NCBI GenBank assembly: GCA_024449915.1
Contig: JAMZAV010001822.1
Location: 1-64,000 of the forward strand
DNA: 64,000 nucleotides
DNA from: Sweltsa coloradensis
Taxonomy: Eukaryota > Arthropoda > Insecta > Plecoptera > Chloroperlidae
Direction of reading: 5' to 3'
A model generated the notes under the pieces. It was given only the letters and a program-made list of their open reading frames with translations, did not search any database and was not told the DNA's origin. This document shows, in pieces, positions 10,601 to 22,600 of this stretch; position 1 is the stretch's first letter, and each line of letters opens with the position of its first letter. The position numbers and the translations under genes are program-made.

Positions 10601-13600
10601 GCCCTAGCCTAGCCTGGGCCCTAGCCTAGGCCTAGGCTCTAGGCCTAGTTTTCCTATGCAATGCATACGTAGCCTAGGCCTAGGCCTACTTCCATCAAGG
10701 CCTAAGCTAGGCCTATCATTTACCTATGTCTTGACTCTTGACCATGTAGGCCTAGGGCCTACATAATTTTGCCTAGGGGCTAGGCCTAGACGTAGGCCCT
10801 GGGTTTTAGGATTTGCCCTTGTAGCCTAGGCCCTACATACTTTTGCCTAGGCCTAGCCCCTAGGCCTATGCGTCTTTGTCAATGAACCTGTGCTGGGCCT
10901 AGGTCCCACTGAAATTGTGATAAATGCCTACAATTGGGCATAATTTGTCAATTGGTGTTGACAATGCATTATTTTTTTCTGTTGCAGAAAAATTGGCAAA
11001 TGGATTGCTTTGAATCTACAACCATATTCCGTAGTAGAAGAAAAAGGGTTTATTGACGTAATGCAAGAATGTTGTCCACAATACAACATACCAACCAGAA
11101 CAACATTTTCCAGGAAAGTTATTCCTGAAATTAATGAGGAGGTAATCCTAGAGATAAAACAAAAAATGGAAGATGTGAAAAAGAATGCAAAATCGTTGTC
11201 TTTGACCCTCGATATGTGGACGTCCCGAGGGAATTACTCTTACCTCTCTTTTACGTGCCACTACATGAACAAGGACTTTAAAATAGAAAGTTATTGTTTG
11301 GGCAACTCTCCATTCCCTGATGCCCATACTGCAATCAACATATATAATAAATAAATGCCATGATGAAAGAATGGGGGTTTAGACGACATTGCACTTCATA
11401 TCCCTGTGTACGTAGTCACTGATAATGCCCGGAATCTAACTGCAGCGATAAACAAGACCAACTGGATCGCAGTTCAGTGCTTTGCACACACGCTGCAATT
11501 AACGATTAGCGATGCTAAAAAAGACAGTGCGGTTCCCGATGTAATTCGAAAAGCAAGAACGATAGTAAGCCATTATAACCATTCCGCAGCTGCAGAGCAT
11601 AGACTGCATATGGTTCAAGAAACGATGCAACTGCCACGAAAAAAACTGTCCCAAGATGTGCCAACAAGATGGAACTCGGAACACGATATGCTTAAAAGAC
11701 TCGTAGAACAGAGGCGAGCCGTATGTGATGAGATTCAGTCGTTCGAAGGAGGCAGTGGTTCTGTCGAGATGTTGACTATGACTGACTGGCAGACGGCCAA
11801 AGGATTAGTAGAAATTCTGCAACCATTTGCAGAGGCAACTGCGGAAGTTTCAGGGGACACATATCCCACTCTGCCATTGGTAATCCCTATTCTGTACCAG
11901 TTATTCCATTATTTGGAGCGATACTTGCGGGCTGGTGTCCATGGAAGTGGATTGGACTTCGCGCGGAGCCTGTTGAAGTTTTTAAAATCGAGGTTTCTGT
12001 TATTCGAGACTAACACTGTCGCCTCGGTGGCAATGTTTTTGGACCCGCGTTTTAAGAACGTTCTGCTGAAAACAACCGTCTTAAAAGAATCCGTTTACAT
12101 GGAGGTTCTTCATTTGATGAACGAAGTTGCGGACAAAGAAATTGTTCCAAACATCGATCTAGGTATGTTCCTTTTTATATTCTTCATGTTTTGAGTTTTT
12201 AATTTTCTTGTGCAGGCCATTTAATTATTTAATTTGATGTTTTGTTCTCAGTACCTGCAGTGGGACCAACTAGTACAGGAACCTCTTTGTGGAGTTCCTT
12301 TGACGAGATGCAAGAGGAAGACGACCGCCCAGTGGAAACGGTTAATAACAAAAACAAGAAGGAACTTCAAAACTACTTACATGAAGGGATAATTCCACGT
12401 TCAAGTGACCCTTTAGAATGGTGGCGCAAATTTGCTGGGCATTACCCAATTCTTTCTCAGTTAGCAATGAGGTTTTTGTCCATCCCAGCGACTGAGGTGG
12501 CCAGCGAGCGCCAGTTTTCGGCTGCTGGCAACATCGTTTCAAGTAGGCGTGAACGCCTAACACCTCACCACGTAGAAGAACTTGTCTTCTTAAATCAAAA
12601 TCTTAAGTAGGCCTAGTAAAACCTAGTGTTAAATAAGCAGGTCTAAGTACTCATACTTAATTATTAAAGTCTTTTAATTTAATCTTATTCAAATGTGCAA
12701 TTTTTGTAGCTGTAACTATGGAATTAAAAAAAAAAATCAATTTTTTTTTTTTAAGTTTTTTTTTTTTTATTTTTGAGCATGATTCCACCTGTAAGAATCA
12801 GCCATTGTTTTGATGCTAGCTTCACTCTAGTGCCAATGGCAGCTCTGAGAAGACCGATATTGTTGTAAGCTGGTGATTTATGAAGAAACTCAAGATATTT
12901 GAAGGTAAGATACTCTTATTTAAATTGTGAATTAATATGATTTGATTATACCATTAATAAAGTATTAAATATGTGTTTTAAAAAAGTATCACAGCATTAA
13001 AATATTACAGTAATTAATCAAGCATGGTATTTTGAGGTTAAATACTTGAATTCATGATACGTGAGTTACTAATTAGCCAATTGTTTGTACAGTTGACTGT
13101 AGATAATTACTAAATGTTTATAAACTTGATACTTTCTAATAAGACATCATAAGCCTTCTTTGGTTAAAAAATTATAATTTTCTGTGGCCTACTCTGGATT
13201 TTATCGCAAAGTGAACTTGTGATACGTGAGTTACCAGGCACTTAAATACTACGAAAATTCATTTTTGCATACAGTTTCAAATAATATTATTTGTTACCAG
13301 ATTGAAAATAGCATTGACCCAGTTGAGAAACAGAAGATGTACAGAGAGAGGAAGAAGGAAGAAGGCAAGCATGAAGAGATGAAAGCAAATCATGTCAACA
13401 CGATGAGGAATAGCCGCGAGAAAGCCGATTTAAAGCTAAAAAAGCTACCAGTGTCAAACTCGGTTTAAAAAAAAAGTCAATAGAAAAGCTAAGGAAAGAA
13501 ATTCAAGAAGCAGATGTTTAAAAAAGTTATCAGTTCCTCCAGTTGTGACCCCCATAGCAACATCTCCTGCTTACAAAAATGAAATCCCAGCAAACTTGGA

Positions 13601-16600
13601 AAGGCAAAAACGAACTTGCGGAGAAATTTACCTACAAAAGTTAAACAACACTTGTTCGTTCTTTGTGAGCTTAGCTTACTAATCTAGTCTCTTAGACAAG
13701 ATGTTATTTTGAACAAGGCACCAGTTGGATTCAAAAAACAAAATACAAACAACAAATGAAAATTTTGATTTTTTTAAATTTAAAATTTGAAAAAAAAATT
13801 AAGTTTGTTTTTGTTTGTTTGTTTGTTCAACAAAATTTGTTATTTTGATCTACCTAATTGTATTTTGATATTTTATTACCCTATGATTTTACTTTGCTAG
13901 TTTTAAGCTTTTAACACTGATTTGCTATACACAAATGTGACGGGATACGTAAGTTACCCTTAATTGATACGTGAGTTACCAATAAAAAAAATTCTCACAG
14001 TCACAAATTGTTTTTAAATTTCTTGACTTTTTTATCATTTTTTCCCTACATATTCATGAGTGTATCTGTATAAATGTTACTGTTTTAGTTTGTTGGCTGA
14101 AGGAGGAAAAAAATTGTTTCTATGTTACAAAATATTAAAGGAGAATATTTTGTTACATGAGTTACCATTAAAAAAAAATTACAAATATCACAGTATGAAT
14201 TTTTATGAAAAACCTCTTGAACTTAAATTAAGAATAGGTAGCAAGTAGTCTGTAGCACTTTTGACAGATTGCAAAAGTGTAAAGTTGGTATTTAAATATC
14301 ATTTTTTCATTGTTACATTTTGTCAAAATGATACGTGAGTTACCATGGAATCACCCCTAAAGGCATTTTTTTATGTCATGTCTGTGACTGTCATTTCTTT
14401 GAAAATTACAGATGACTTAATTGCTGAAATCATTAAATGAGTACTATTTTATTTTACCTACAAACCCACTGATATTTACTAAGTAGCACCGAATGAAACT
14501 TGGCCTAGGCTATGCCAAATCGCTTTACTTACTGTGTACTATTGTGTGGTACGTGCTAGAGGGACAGAGGTAGTTTTGGCCTTTTTTTTCTTTGCATACT
14601 AAAATAGTACCTTCATAATTATTTTAAAAGGTGATTTGGAGTTTCATTCAGCGCTATTTAGACCTGTTTTTCCGCTACTGGTCCATGTACAGTATTTTTA
14701 AAAAAAATGCACTACTCGAAACTCGACTCGAGATCGTTGGTTTTTTACTACTCGAACTCGACTCGACTTGAAAAAGTGCTACTCGCACACCCCTAGTTTT
14801 TATGTTAGGTTAAATTTGGTTGTTGTGTTTTCCACTTTTCCAAAGCAAAGCTTATTATAGAAGTATAAAGGATAATGACTGCTCTTTCGAACTCACTTCT
14901 CCCACAATTTCAATACATTGAACTGTGTAAATAGCTGTTCAATGTTTCCTTCAATGGATCTTGAATCAATCCCTTGAAATTAATGGCTTGAACAAAACAT
15001 TGAACCCTCTAAATACAGCTTTAGTATGTCTACTGCATACCTGGCTCTACAATAGGTTTGGTTATGTGTTGTGAGTTTTGTTTGTTTTGTATGTAGTTAG
15101 ATGAATTTTAATGGCCACCATCCATCCCAGAAGTCCCAGAAGGACGAAACGCATCGTGGATTATGGTAACAAATAGGGCTGTGCGATTCTTCATTTTTTA
15201 TTTGGAGTCGAGTCCGATTCTGAATCCTAAAAATTAGTCAATTTTGAATCCAAGTCGAGTCTGATTCCGAGTCTTAAGTTGCCCTGGATTTTGGTTTGGC
15301 AGTATTGGTTTTGACTTTTGATCTGCACTTTTTTTTATAAAATCCCCAAATAAGGGCCCCCTTGTGACGGGCCAGGGACGGACACATGGTCAGGCCTAGA
15401 ACTTGGTCCAGCAGCCTCCTCCAACTCGCCATCTCCTTCGGAATGATCTCTTGCCATCGACTTAATTATAAACTGACTACCTCGATGTAAATTTTAATAT
15501 TTTAAATTTCAATACAAATTTGTCTCGTAAATCTCCACAGAAAATCATCATGACGACAAACTGAAAAAGGACAAACTGCAGCTGGAGCTACAAGTTGGGA
15601 ATGATAATAGACACCAACGGAAGAACAAATTTTCGAGCACGTTTTTATCAGAAATTATAGTTAAATTTTCCACAAAAAAGTGATGTATGTAATTGGGAAT
15701 ATTTTCAAATCGATGATTAAATGAGTTTTCATAATAGGAAACACTTAATTCTTATCAGCAAATTAAGATTAAAGATTAAACCCAATTTATTCATTAATTT
15801 TGTTTTTGTTGTAGTGTTGGTAGAAAAAGTCGGAAGACTTGCAGCTAGGGCTGTGCGAGCCTAGAATTTTTAAGCCGAGCCGAGTATTAAAAAAAAGCTT
15901 GATTTTTGAAGCCGAGCTGAGCTTTTTCAAAATGATCTCGTCTTGGACGTCCATACTTGCTCGTGCTTGTAAACCACGGCGCGGCAGCGAAATTCAAATC
16001 TCATTTCTCACGGCGCAAGCTCTACGAACTGACTAGCTAGCCTCGTCTCAACCCAGTCTAGTAGCATCTCTCCTCTCTCTCCTCTCTCGCCGGCCGGCCG
16101 CCTGCCTGGCGGATTGCATTGACTGTTAAGTGCTAGCGTAGACACAGGCTACAGCTGGTTGTAGGCCTACTTGTCGGCCGGCGCATAGACTGTTGTTGTG
16201 TTGTTGAGGGAACCAAGAAGACGCCGCATTCTTCCGCAAAAGTCTTTGTTGACAAGACTATGAAAATGAGCAAACTGCGTGTTCTTCGAGTCCTCGCACA
16301 GCTTTACTTGCAGCGCTTTCTGTTCGCAAACTTTATAACTATAACGTGCTAGCGACAGCGGCTCGATCAATCACTACCGATCACGATACATTACCGCAAA
16401 TTGAGGACTCTCTGAAATAACTCAAAATTTCGGGTTCTAGCACAGCCCTAGTAACAAACAACTTTCAATTAGCTGCAGTCGTCATCAGCAGGTGAAACGT
16501 TTAGTCGCCCCCAGCCTTTCAGGCTGGGCTTTATGTTCTCGTTTCTTTCCTGACTTGTCAACCCTTCTTCAATCAAAACTAAACTAGCCAGTAGCTTTTT

Positions 16601-19600
16601 TCACACATTGTTTATAAATTTTGTTTTCATGCTTTCAGTCTTTGCCATGCTGGGCATGCTGTCGCCCGCGTCTCGTGTTCGCTCATGACGGCGGCCATCT
16701 TGCTATACGTGTTCTCGGGGCTGATCGCAGGCTATTCTCGGCGAGGCTCTACAAGACGATCAAGGGCCGTCAGTGGAAGAGAGCAGCATTTCTGGTCAGT
16801 TTAAGTTCGGTTATTATTGGTGCCTACTTTTAACATGGTCAGCTGGGCATTCTCCAGGAGCTGTATTATCTGGGCCCTAAATGAATTTCATATTAACGCC
16901 ACCATATTATTAGAGATATGTGAAAATCCCAACCGACTGAAGGAGTCCAATCTCGAAACATGCTCGATGCTCATGTTTAACAACAAGAACCTGGACTAGG
17001 TTTCGTTAAATGTGTGCCTTGTGTAGGTTACCCATTGCCATGCCATTGGTACGGTAGGCAACCGTCATGTTTTACACCCCCAATTGATTGGTAAAACCTA
17101 ATTTATGCTATGCATCCTATTGTTTGCATAATCTTCTTATCAAATAATTGGATTTATTTAAGAATATTCTTGTATAGGGATGTGCGAGTACTCGAAATTC
17201 GAGTCGAGTCGAGTAGTTTGCAACTCGACTCGAGTGGTTCGAGTACTTTACGAAAATCGAGTCGAGTCGAGTAGTTTTTGTTGACTGAGCCGCCGACTAC
17301 AAAATGTTTCAGATTTATCCAACAGGTAGCGCTTCCATCAAAATCGCGTAAGAATCGATTGTTAAGTCGACAGGTCGAATTTTGCTATGATGACGTCATG
17401 ATGACGAGCTAGTAGCGACGCCATTTTCAATACTTGCTTTGCTTGTTTTTACGATTTTCACGCTGTTGTCACGGCGTCACTTCACAGTTTAATCGTCGTA
17501 ATTGCATAAATGCATCATTTTTTTATAGTGATAGAACCAAGTGAACAACTTATCACGGAGAATATAGACAATGTTGACGGTCCAAGTCCAAGTGTAGCAT
17601 CCCGCAAGCCTAGGCTAGGGGCTAGGCTAGGCCTAGGGCGACCTAACCAAGACGCGTATTTTTTAAACAGTTTTACGATCATAAGAAACCATTATTAATG
17701 TTGATTTTGATGTGTTGTCTTCAGGTTTGGCTATGAAAGTTGCATTGCCGCTTAATTTGATCGATCTTATTATGATTTTTCGTCGGGAAGTTGCTTGTTG
17801 GTTGGTTACAAGCCTAGTTTAGGCCATAGATCTAGGCCTAGGCCCTACCCCTAAAACGTTTTCCCCACATGATTAAAAATACATCAGAAGAATCCCTGGA
17901 CATTTATGACAAGAATGCGCTGTATTTACTACTTGCAATGTTATTATTGTGCGAGATAAGCCAGGGAACCTAGGCCACTGAGCTCTGTGGCCTAGCTAGG
18001 CCCTAGGCCTAGGCCTAGACCTAGGCCTAGGCTACTTCTGGAGATGGCTTTTCCAAAATGCCTCGTTTTGGGCTTTCAGGTAGGGCCTAGGCCTAATGAG
18101 GTGATTTTTAAAACATTTTACTTAACATTATTATGTTGATCTCAATCTCGATATTAGTTTGATCTCGCTCGAGTCTTGCTCGATCTCGAATTTTGCTCAA
18201 TCTCGCTCGAAATTCAAGCAGGAATTCTCATTTCTGCTTGATCTTGCTCAAATTTTAAAATTGCTGCTTGCACAGCCCTAGCAATCAGTATTCTACATCA
18301 CCTTTTCTCTTCTAGATATGCCCGAATATGTTTTCCGAAAAGAACGACGATTCCGAAACCGAGAATATCTTGGGCATGCATTATCAAATTTTTGGTAAAC
18401 CTGTAGCAGAGCGGACGTGGTATTATAGCGGCTAATACATCTACCTAAAAACCTAAACGTTGCTGTTTAAATCTAAAGTACCTTCTTTGCCTTAACGTCG
18501 CTATTTTAAGCGGAAAGTACTTTCCGTTGAAAGTCCTTTATAATAAATAGCGACGTTAAAGGTTTTGTAGGTGGAGTATTAGCCATACCCACGTCCGCTC
18601 TACTACAGGTTTACCAAATTTTTATGTCATGTTGTGACTGTCATTTTGTTTGAAAATTACAGATGACTTAATTGCTGAAATCATTAAATGAGTACTAGGC
18701 TATTTTATTTTACCTACAACCTACTGGTATTTACTAAGTAGCACCAAATGAACTTGGCCTAGGCTAGGGGTATGCCAAATCGCTTTACTTACTGCGTACT
18801 GTTGTGTTGGTACGTGCGTGAGGGACAGAGGTAGTTTTGGCCTTAGTACCTTCATAATTACGGTATTTAAAGGTGATGTGGAGTTTCATTCAGCGCTATT
18901 TAGACCTGTTTTTCCGCTACTGTCCATGTACAGTATTTTTAAAAAAAATGCACTACTCGAAACTCGACTCGAGATCGTTGGTTTTTTACTACTCGAACTC
19001 GAACTCGACTCGACTTGAAAAAGTGCTACTCGCACACCCCTATTCTTGTAATATTAATTTAATCAAATATATTTATAATTAAGGGATGTAAAATGGTTTT
19101 TTATTTTTGAAATACCACAAACTCTTAGTTTTATTATTTTATTTGTTCCAAATTATGAAAATGAGCAAAAATGCTACAAAGTGCTACAAAGTAAAATTGA
19201 GTGTGCTATAAAATGAAATCGGAAAATGGCAAAATGCTATTAATAAGTCAACATTATTACTAGAGATAAGCAAAAATGGTTTTTTAAAGTTTGAAAATTC
19301 GTGCCTTCAAAATAAAAATTCGCGATTTGTCGCGATTTATCAAAAAACACAATTTTCTCATGCACAACTAAAAAAAAAAAAGTTTCAGGATAATTTGATG
19401 ATTTTAATGATTTAAAAGAAAAACAAGCTCATGAGAGTGAAGTTCAGAATCAGTTTTCATATTAAGCTCAATTTCAGCCTTCAGTTTTCAAAGTTTCCGA
19501 CAGTTTTTACCAGAATTAATTTGGTCTACCCGGCACCTCCACCAAATTTACGAAATTATGCATTTTTTATGCAATGTCTTTTGATATGGATTTGAAGTAC

Positions 19601-22600
19601 TTTTAGCTTACTCTCGTTCAAACGATTATTACGATCTCACAATCGCGTTGTATGACCCGGCGCCTCCACCATATATATCAGCCAGTATTAATTTAATTTC
19701 GACTTCGACCCGGCACCTCCACCAAAACTTTGAAATTTTCTAATTTTTTAAAATTTCGTGACCTTATTTGCATTTTAGGACATAATTGCTAATTTCGCCA
19801 CTAGTTCGCGGTATCAACTAAAATTTCGCGAAAATTCGCGAATTGGAAATTGGTACCATTCAATCTCAATTCATGAGATTCATGTGCAAATTGAATTTGA
19901 AGGGATTATTGCAACTTTAAAAAAATTCGCGAATTTCGTTGTCACCATTTTTGCACATCTCTACCCATTCCCATGCCATTGGTACGGTAGGCATAATTGG
20001 ATTTATTTAAGAATATTCTTGTAATATTAATTTAATCAAATATATTTATAATTAGGGGATATAAAATGGTGTTTTTATTTTTGAAATACCACAAAACTCT
20101 TAGTTTATTATTTTATTTGTTCCAAATTATGAAAATGAGCAAAAAATGCTACAAAGTGCTACAAAGTAAAATTGAGTGTGCTATAAAATGAAATCGGAAA
20201 ATGATATTAATAAGTCAACATTATTACTCGGTACATTAACGCTGACCATAATTTTCTAGCACTTCAAAGCTCGACCTTATTGCAGTCCTTAGTCCCCGCA
20301 GGGGTGCATTTAGGGTGCTGCAAAAATTATCAAAATTTAACTGCATTATGTTTCTTAACACATCGGCTTACTCGCCGAATGCGCGCCGACTTACCTGGCC
20401 GTCGGATCGACGGGCTGGAACAGCGCGCAACATTATTGGTCGTTGTATGAAAATGGTTTGTAGTGACCTACTTTATCTACTAATTGTACAACCTGACATT
20501 TTACTTATTTAGAAGGCTGTGACTTCCAACCACCAGCCAATTGTTATGTTAGATCATTGTTGAGCTTAAAGACAAATGAAGGTCTAACTCTCTCAACTGC
20601 TGGTTTGGAAAGCAGATGTGTTTTCTCTGTAGTCCTTTCAATGTGAAACTCAATAAATGTTATTATTAGTCTACTCAAATAATGTATTCATTATGACTTC
20701 CACAGTGGTGACCCCGACGTGATCTATCAACGAGGTAGGACAATGAACATTTCAAAAGTTCTGATGGAAGTTCAGTTTCATTTTTTTTTTTTTTGGTGTG
20801 TGAAGGCATTTTGATGTTTCGTGTTGCTCAATCAAAATCTTATCCATACTAACACAAACGACACATGGCTTCATCTGACAATACAGCACCTGTTTCAGTC
20901 TATAGAATAAGTGTGAAAGTTCCACCGTTTTGTGCAAATGATCCTGTTTTGTGGTTTGCGCAAATTGAGAATCAATTTGATTTAGCAGGGATCTCGCAGG
21001 ATTCAACTAATTTAATTATGCAGCAAGCGCCCTTGAACAACGGTACGCCACGACGGTACGCGACATCATCGTCAAGCCCCAAGCGTAGGTAAATATGAGC
21101 TTCTTAAAACTGAGCTCATTTGTCGGTTCTCGCCATCGCCCGAAGCACGTATTAAACAGCTAATTTCAACATGAGGTTATGGGTGATGGTAAACCTTCCG
21201 AATTTCTGCTTCGCCTACGCATGTTAGCTGGGTCAGAGGTAACAAACAAGGTGTTACGAACATTGTGGTTTGAACGCTTGCCGCCCCGTATGCATGACAT
21301 TTTGGCTTCATCACCACCTGATGACCTTGATGCACTCACAGTGAGTGATTGCTGACAGAATACATGAGATGGCGCCCACCTCTCCTCGGGTAGCGATTGT
21401 CGACAGCTATCAAACGCAGTTGGAGGAGTTATCACGACAAGTCGCAGCGCTATCCAACAATCGAACTGCACGCCATCTTGCTCGCATCGATCAAATCGAC
21501 GTTGCGATCTACCTTCGTCGAACTCACAAACGCATACGGAGAACACCAGCAGATGATATGTGTTGGTACCACCGGAAATATGGCGCACAGGCAAGGTCGT
21601 GCCGAAAACCATGCAATTTTGATGCAAAAAACTACGCGGGCAGTCAGTAAATGCGGCGACGACTGCCCAACCTCACGCCGTCTCTTTGTGATAGACATTC
21701 TGAGTCAACGTCAGTTCCTGGTCGACACCGGGTCTGATCTGTGTGTGTATCCACGTAAGCTCATCAAGGGACCTCGCGAACGATCAACATACGAGCTTTT
21801 CGCGGCTAATGGATCAGTCATAGCGACTTATGGAACCATCAACTTCACCTCAACTTGGGACTCAAACGCGAGTTCGTCTGGCGTTTTCGTCGTTGCCGAC
21901 GTATCCAGACCAATCATCGGAGTTGACTTCTTATCGTTCTATGACCTACTTGTTGACGCCGCAATCGAAGGTTAGTTGATAGTGCCTCATCACTTACCGT
22001 CGCTGGTAAGTTGTCTACCGACGCTCAAGAACATGTCAAGGCAGTCATGGAGGGTCTCGTTACCACGACATCTTGAATGAGTTTCCGGACATTACAAAGC
22101 CATCAGGTATTTTGCGTGACATTAACACCGGGACCATGCATCATATTCACACGACACCTGGACATCCAACATCTTGCAAGCCTCGACGTCTGGCACCTGA
22201 CCGTCTGCAGATTGCCAAGACCGAATTTGATATGATGCTCAAAACAGGTGTCGCAAGGCGTTCATCTAGCAGCTGGTCTGCTGCCCTTCACCTCGTTCCG
22301 AAGAAGGAAAATCAGTGGAGGCCATGCGGCGACTACAGACCTTTGAACGATAGGACAATTCCAGACAGGTATCCGGTTCCCCACATACAAGATTTTGCTC
22401 AGTCGCTTGCTGGGAAGTCCGTGTTCTCGACCATAGATTTAGTCCGGCGTTACAATCAGATTCCAGTTGCTCAAACGATATACCAAAGACTGCCATAACG
22501 ACTCCGTTTGGCCTATTTGAATTTCCTTACATGAGTTTTGGTTTACGGAACGCCGCCAAACATTTCAGAGGTTCATCGACGAAGCCATTCGAGACCTAGA

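Larger units (their letters stand above)
9415..14795 (+). mobile_element. Autonomous-type hAT transposon (5.4 kb) with intron-containing transposase
   Basis: The ends are TAGGGGTGTGCGAGTACTCG and its complement (CGAGTAGCACTTTTT arm ending CGCACACCCCTA). Flanking 8-mers GTTTTTAG (9407-9414) and GTTTTTAT (14796-14803) match at 7 of 8 bases. Subterminal zones repeat CGAGTCGAGT (9436-9505, 14715-14770). It encodes a BED finger plus hAT transposase in three exons. Deletion derivatives of the same family occur at 17175-19042 and 27782-32598. The 3' part (12780-14360) carries a separate repeat array and a second small reading frame. Confidence 0.9.
17031..20228. repeat. Tandem direct duplication with a hAT-like element exactly at its junction
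   Basis: Unit A (17031-19260, including a 1.87-kb inserted hAT copy) and unit B (19964-20228) both start CCCATT(G/C)CCATGCCATTGG and end TTAATAAGTCAACATTATTAC. Unit B lacks about 85 bp present in A after GGTAGGCA. The element at 19261-19963 lies precisely between the end of A and the start of B, without an 8-bp TSD of its own. Unit B retains AAGAATATTCTTGTAATATT uninterrupted, the empty site of the hAT copy inserted in unit A. Confidence 0.85.

Noticed and set aside
21166..21698. Minus-strand open frames opposite gag
   Set aside because: They are antisense shadows of gag, which has recognisable homology on the plus strand.
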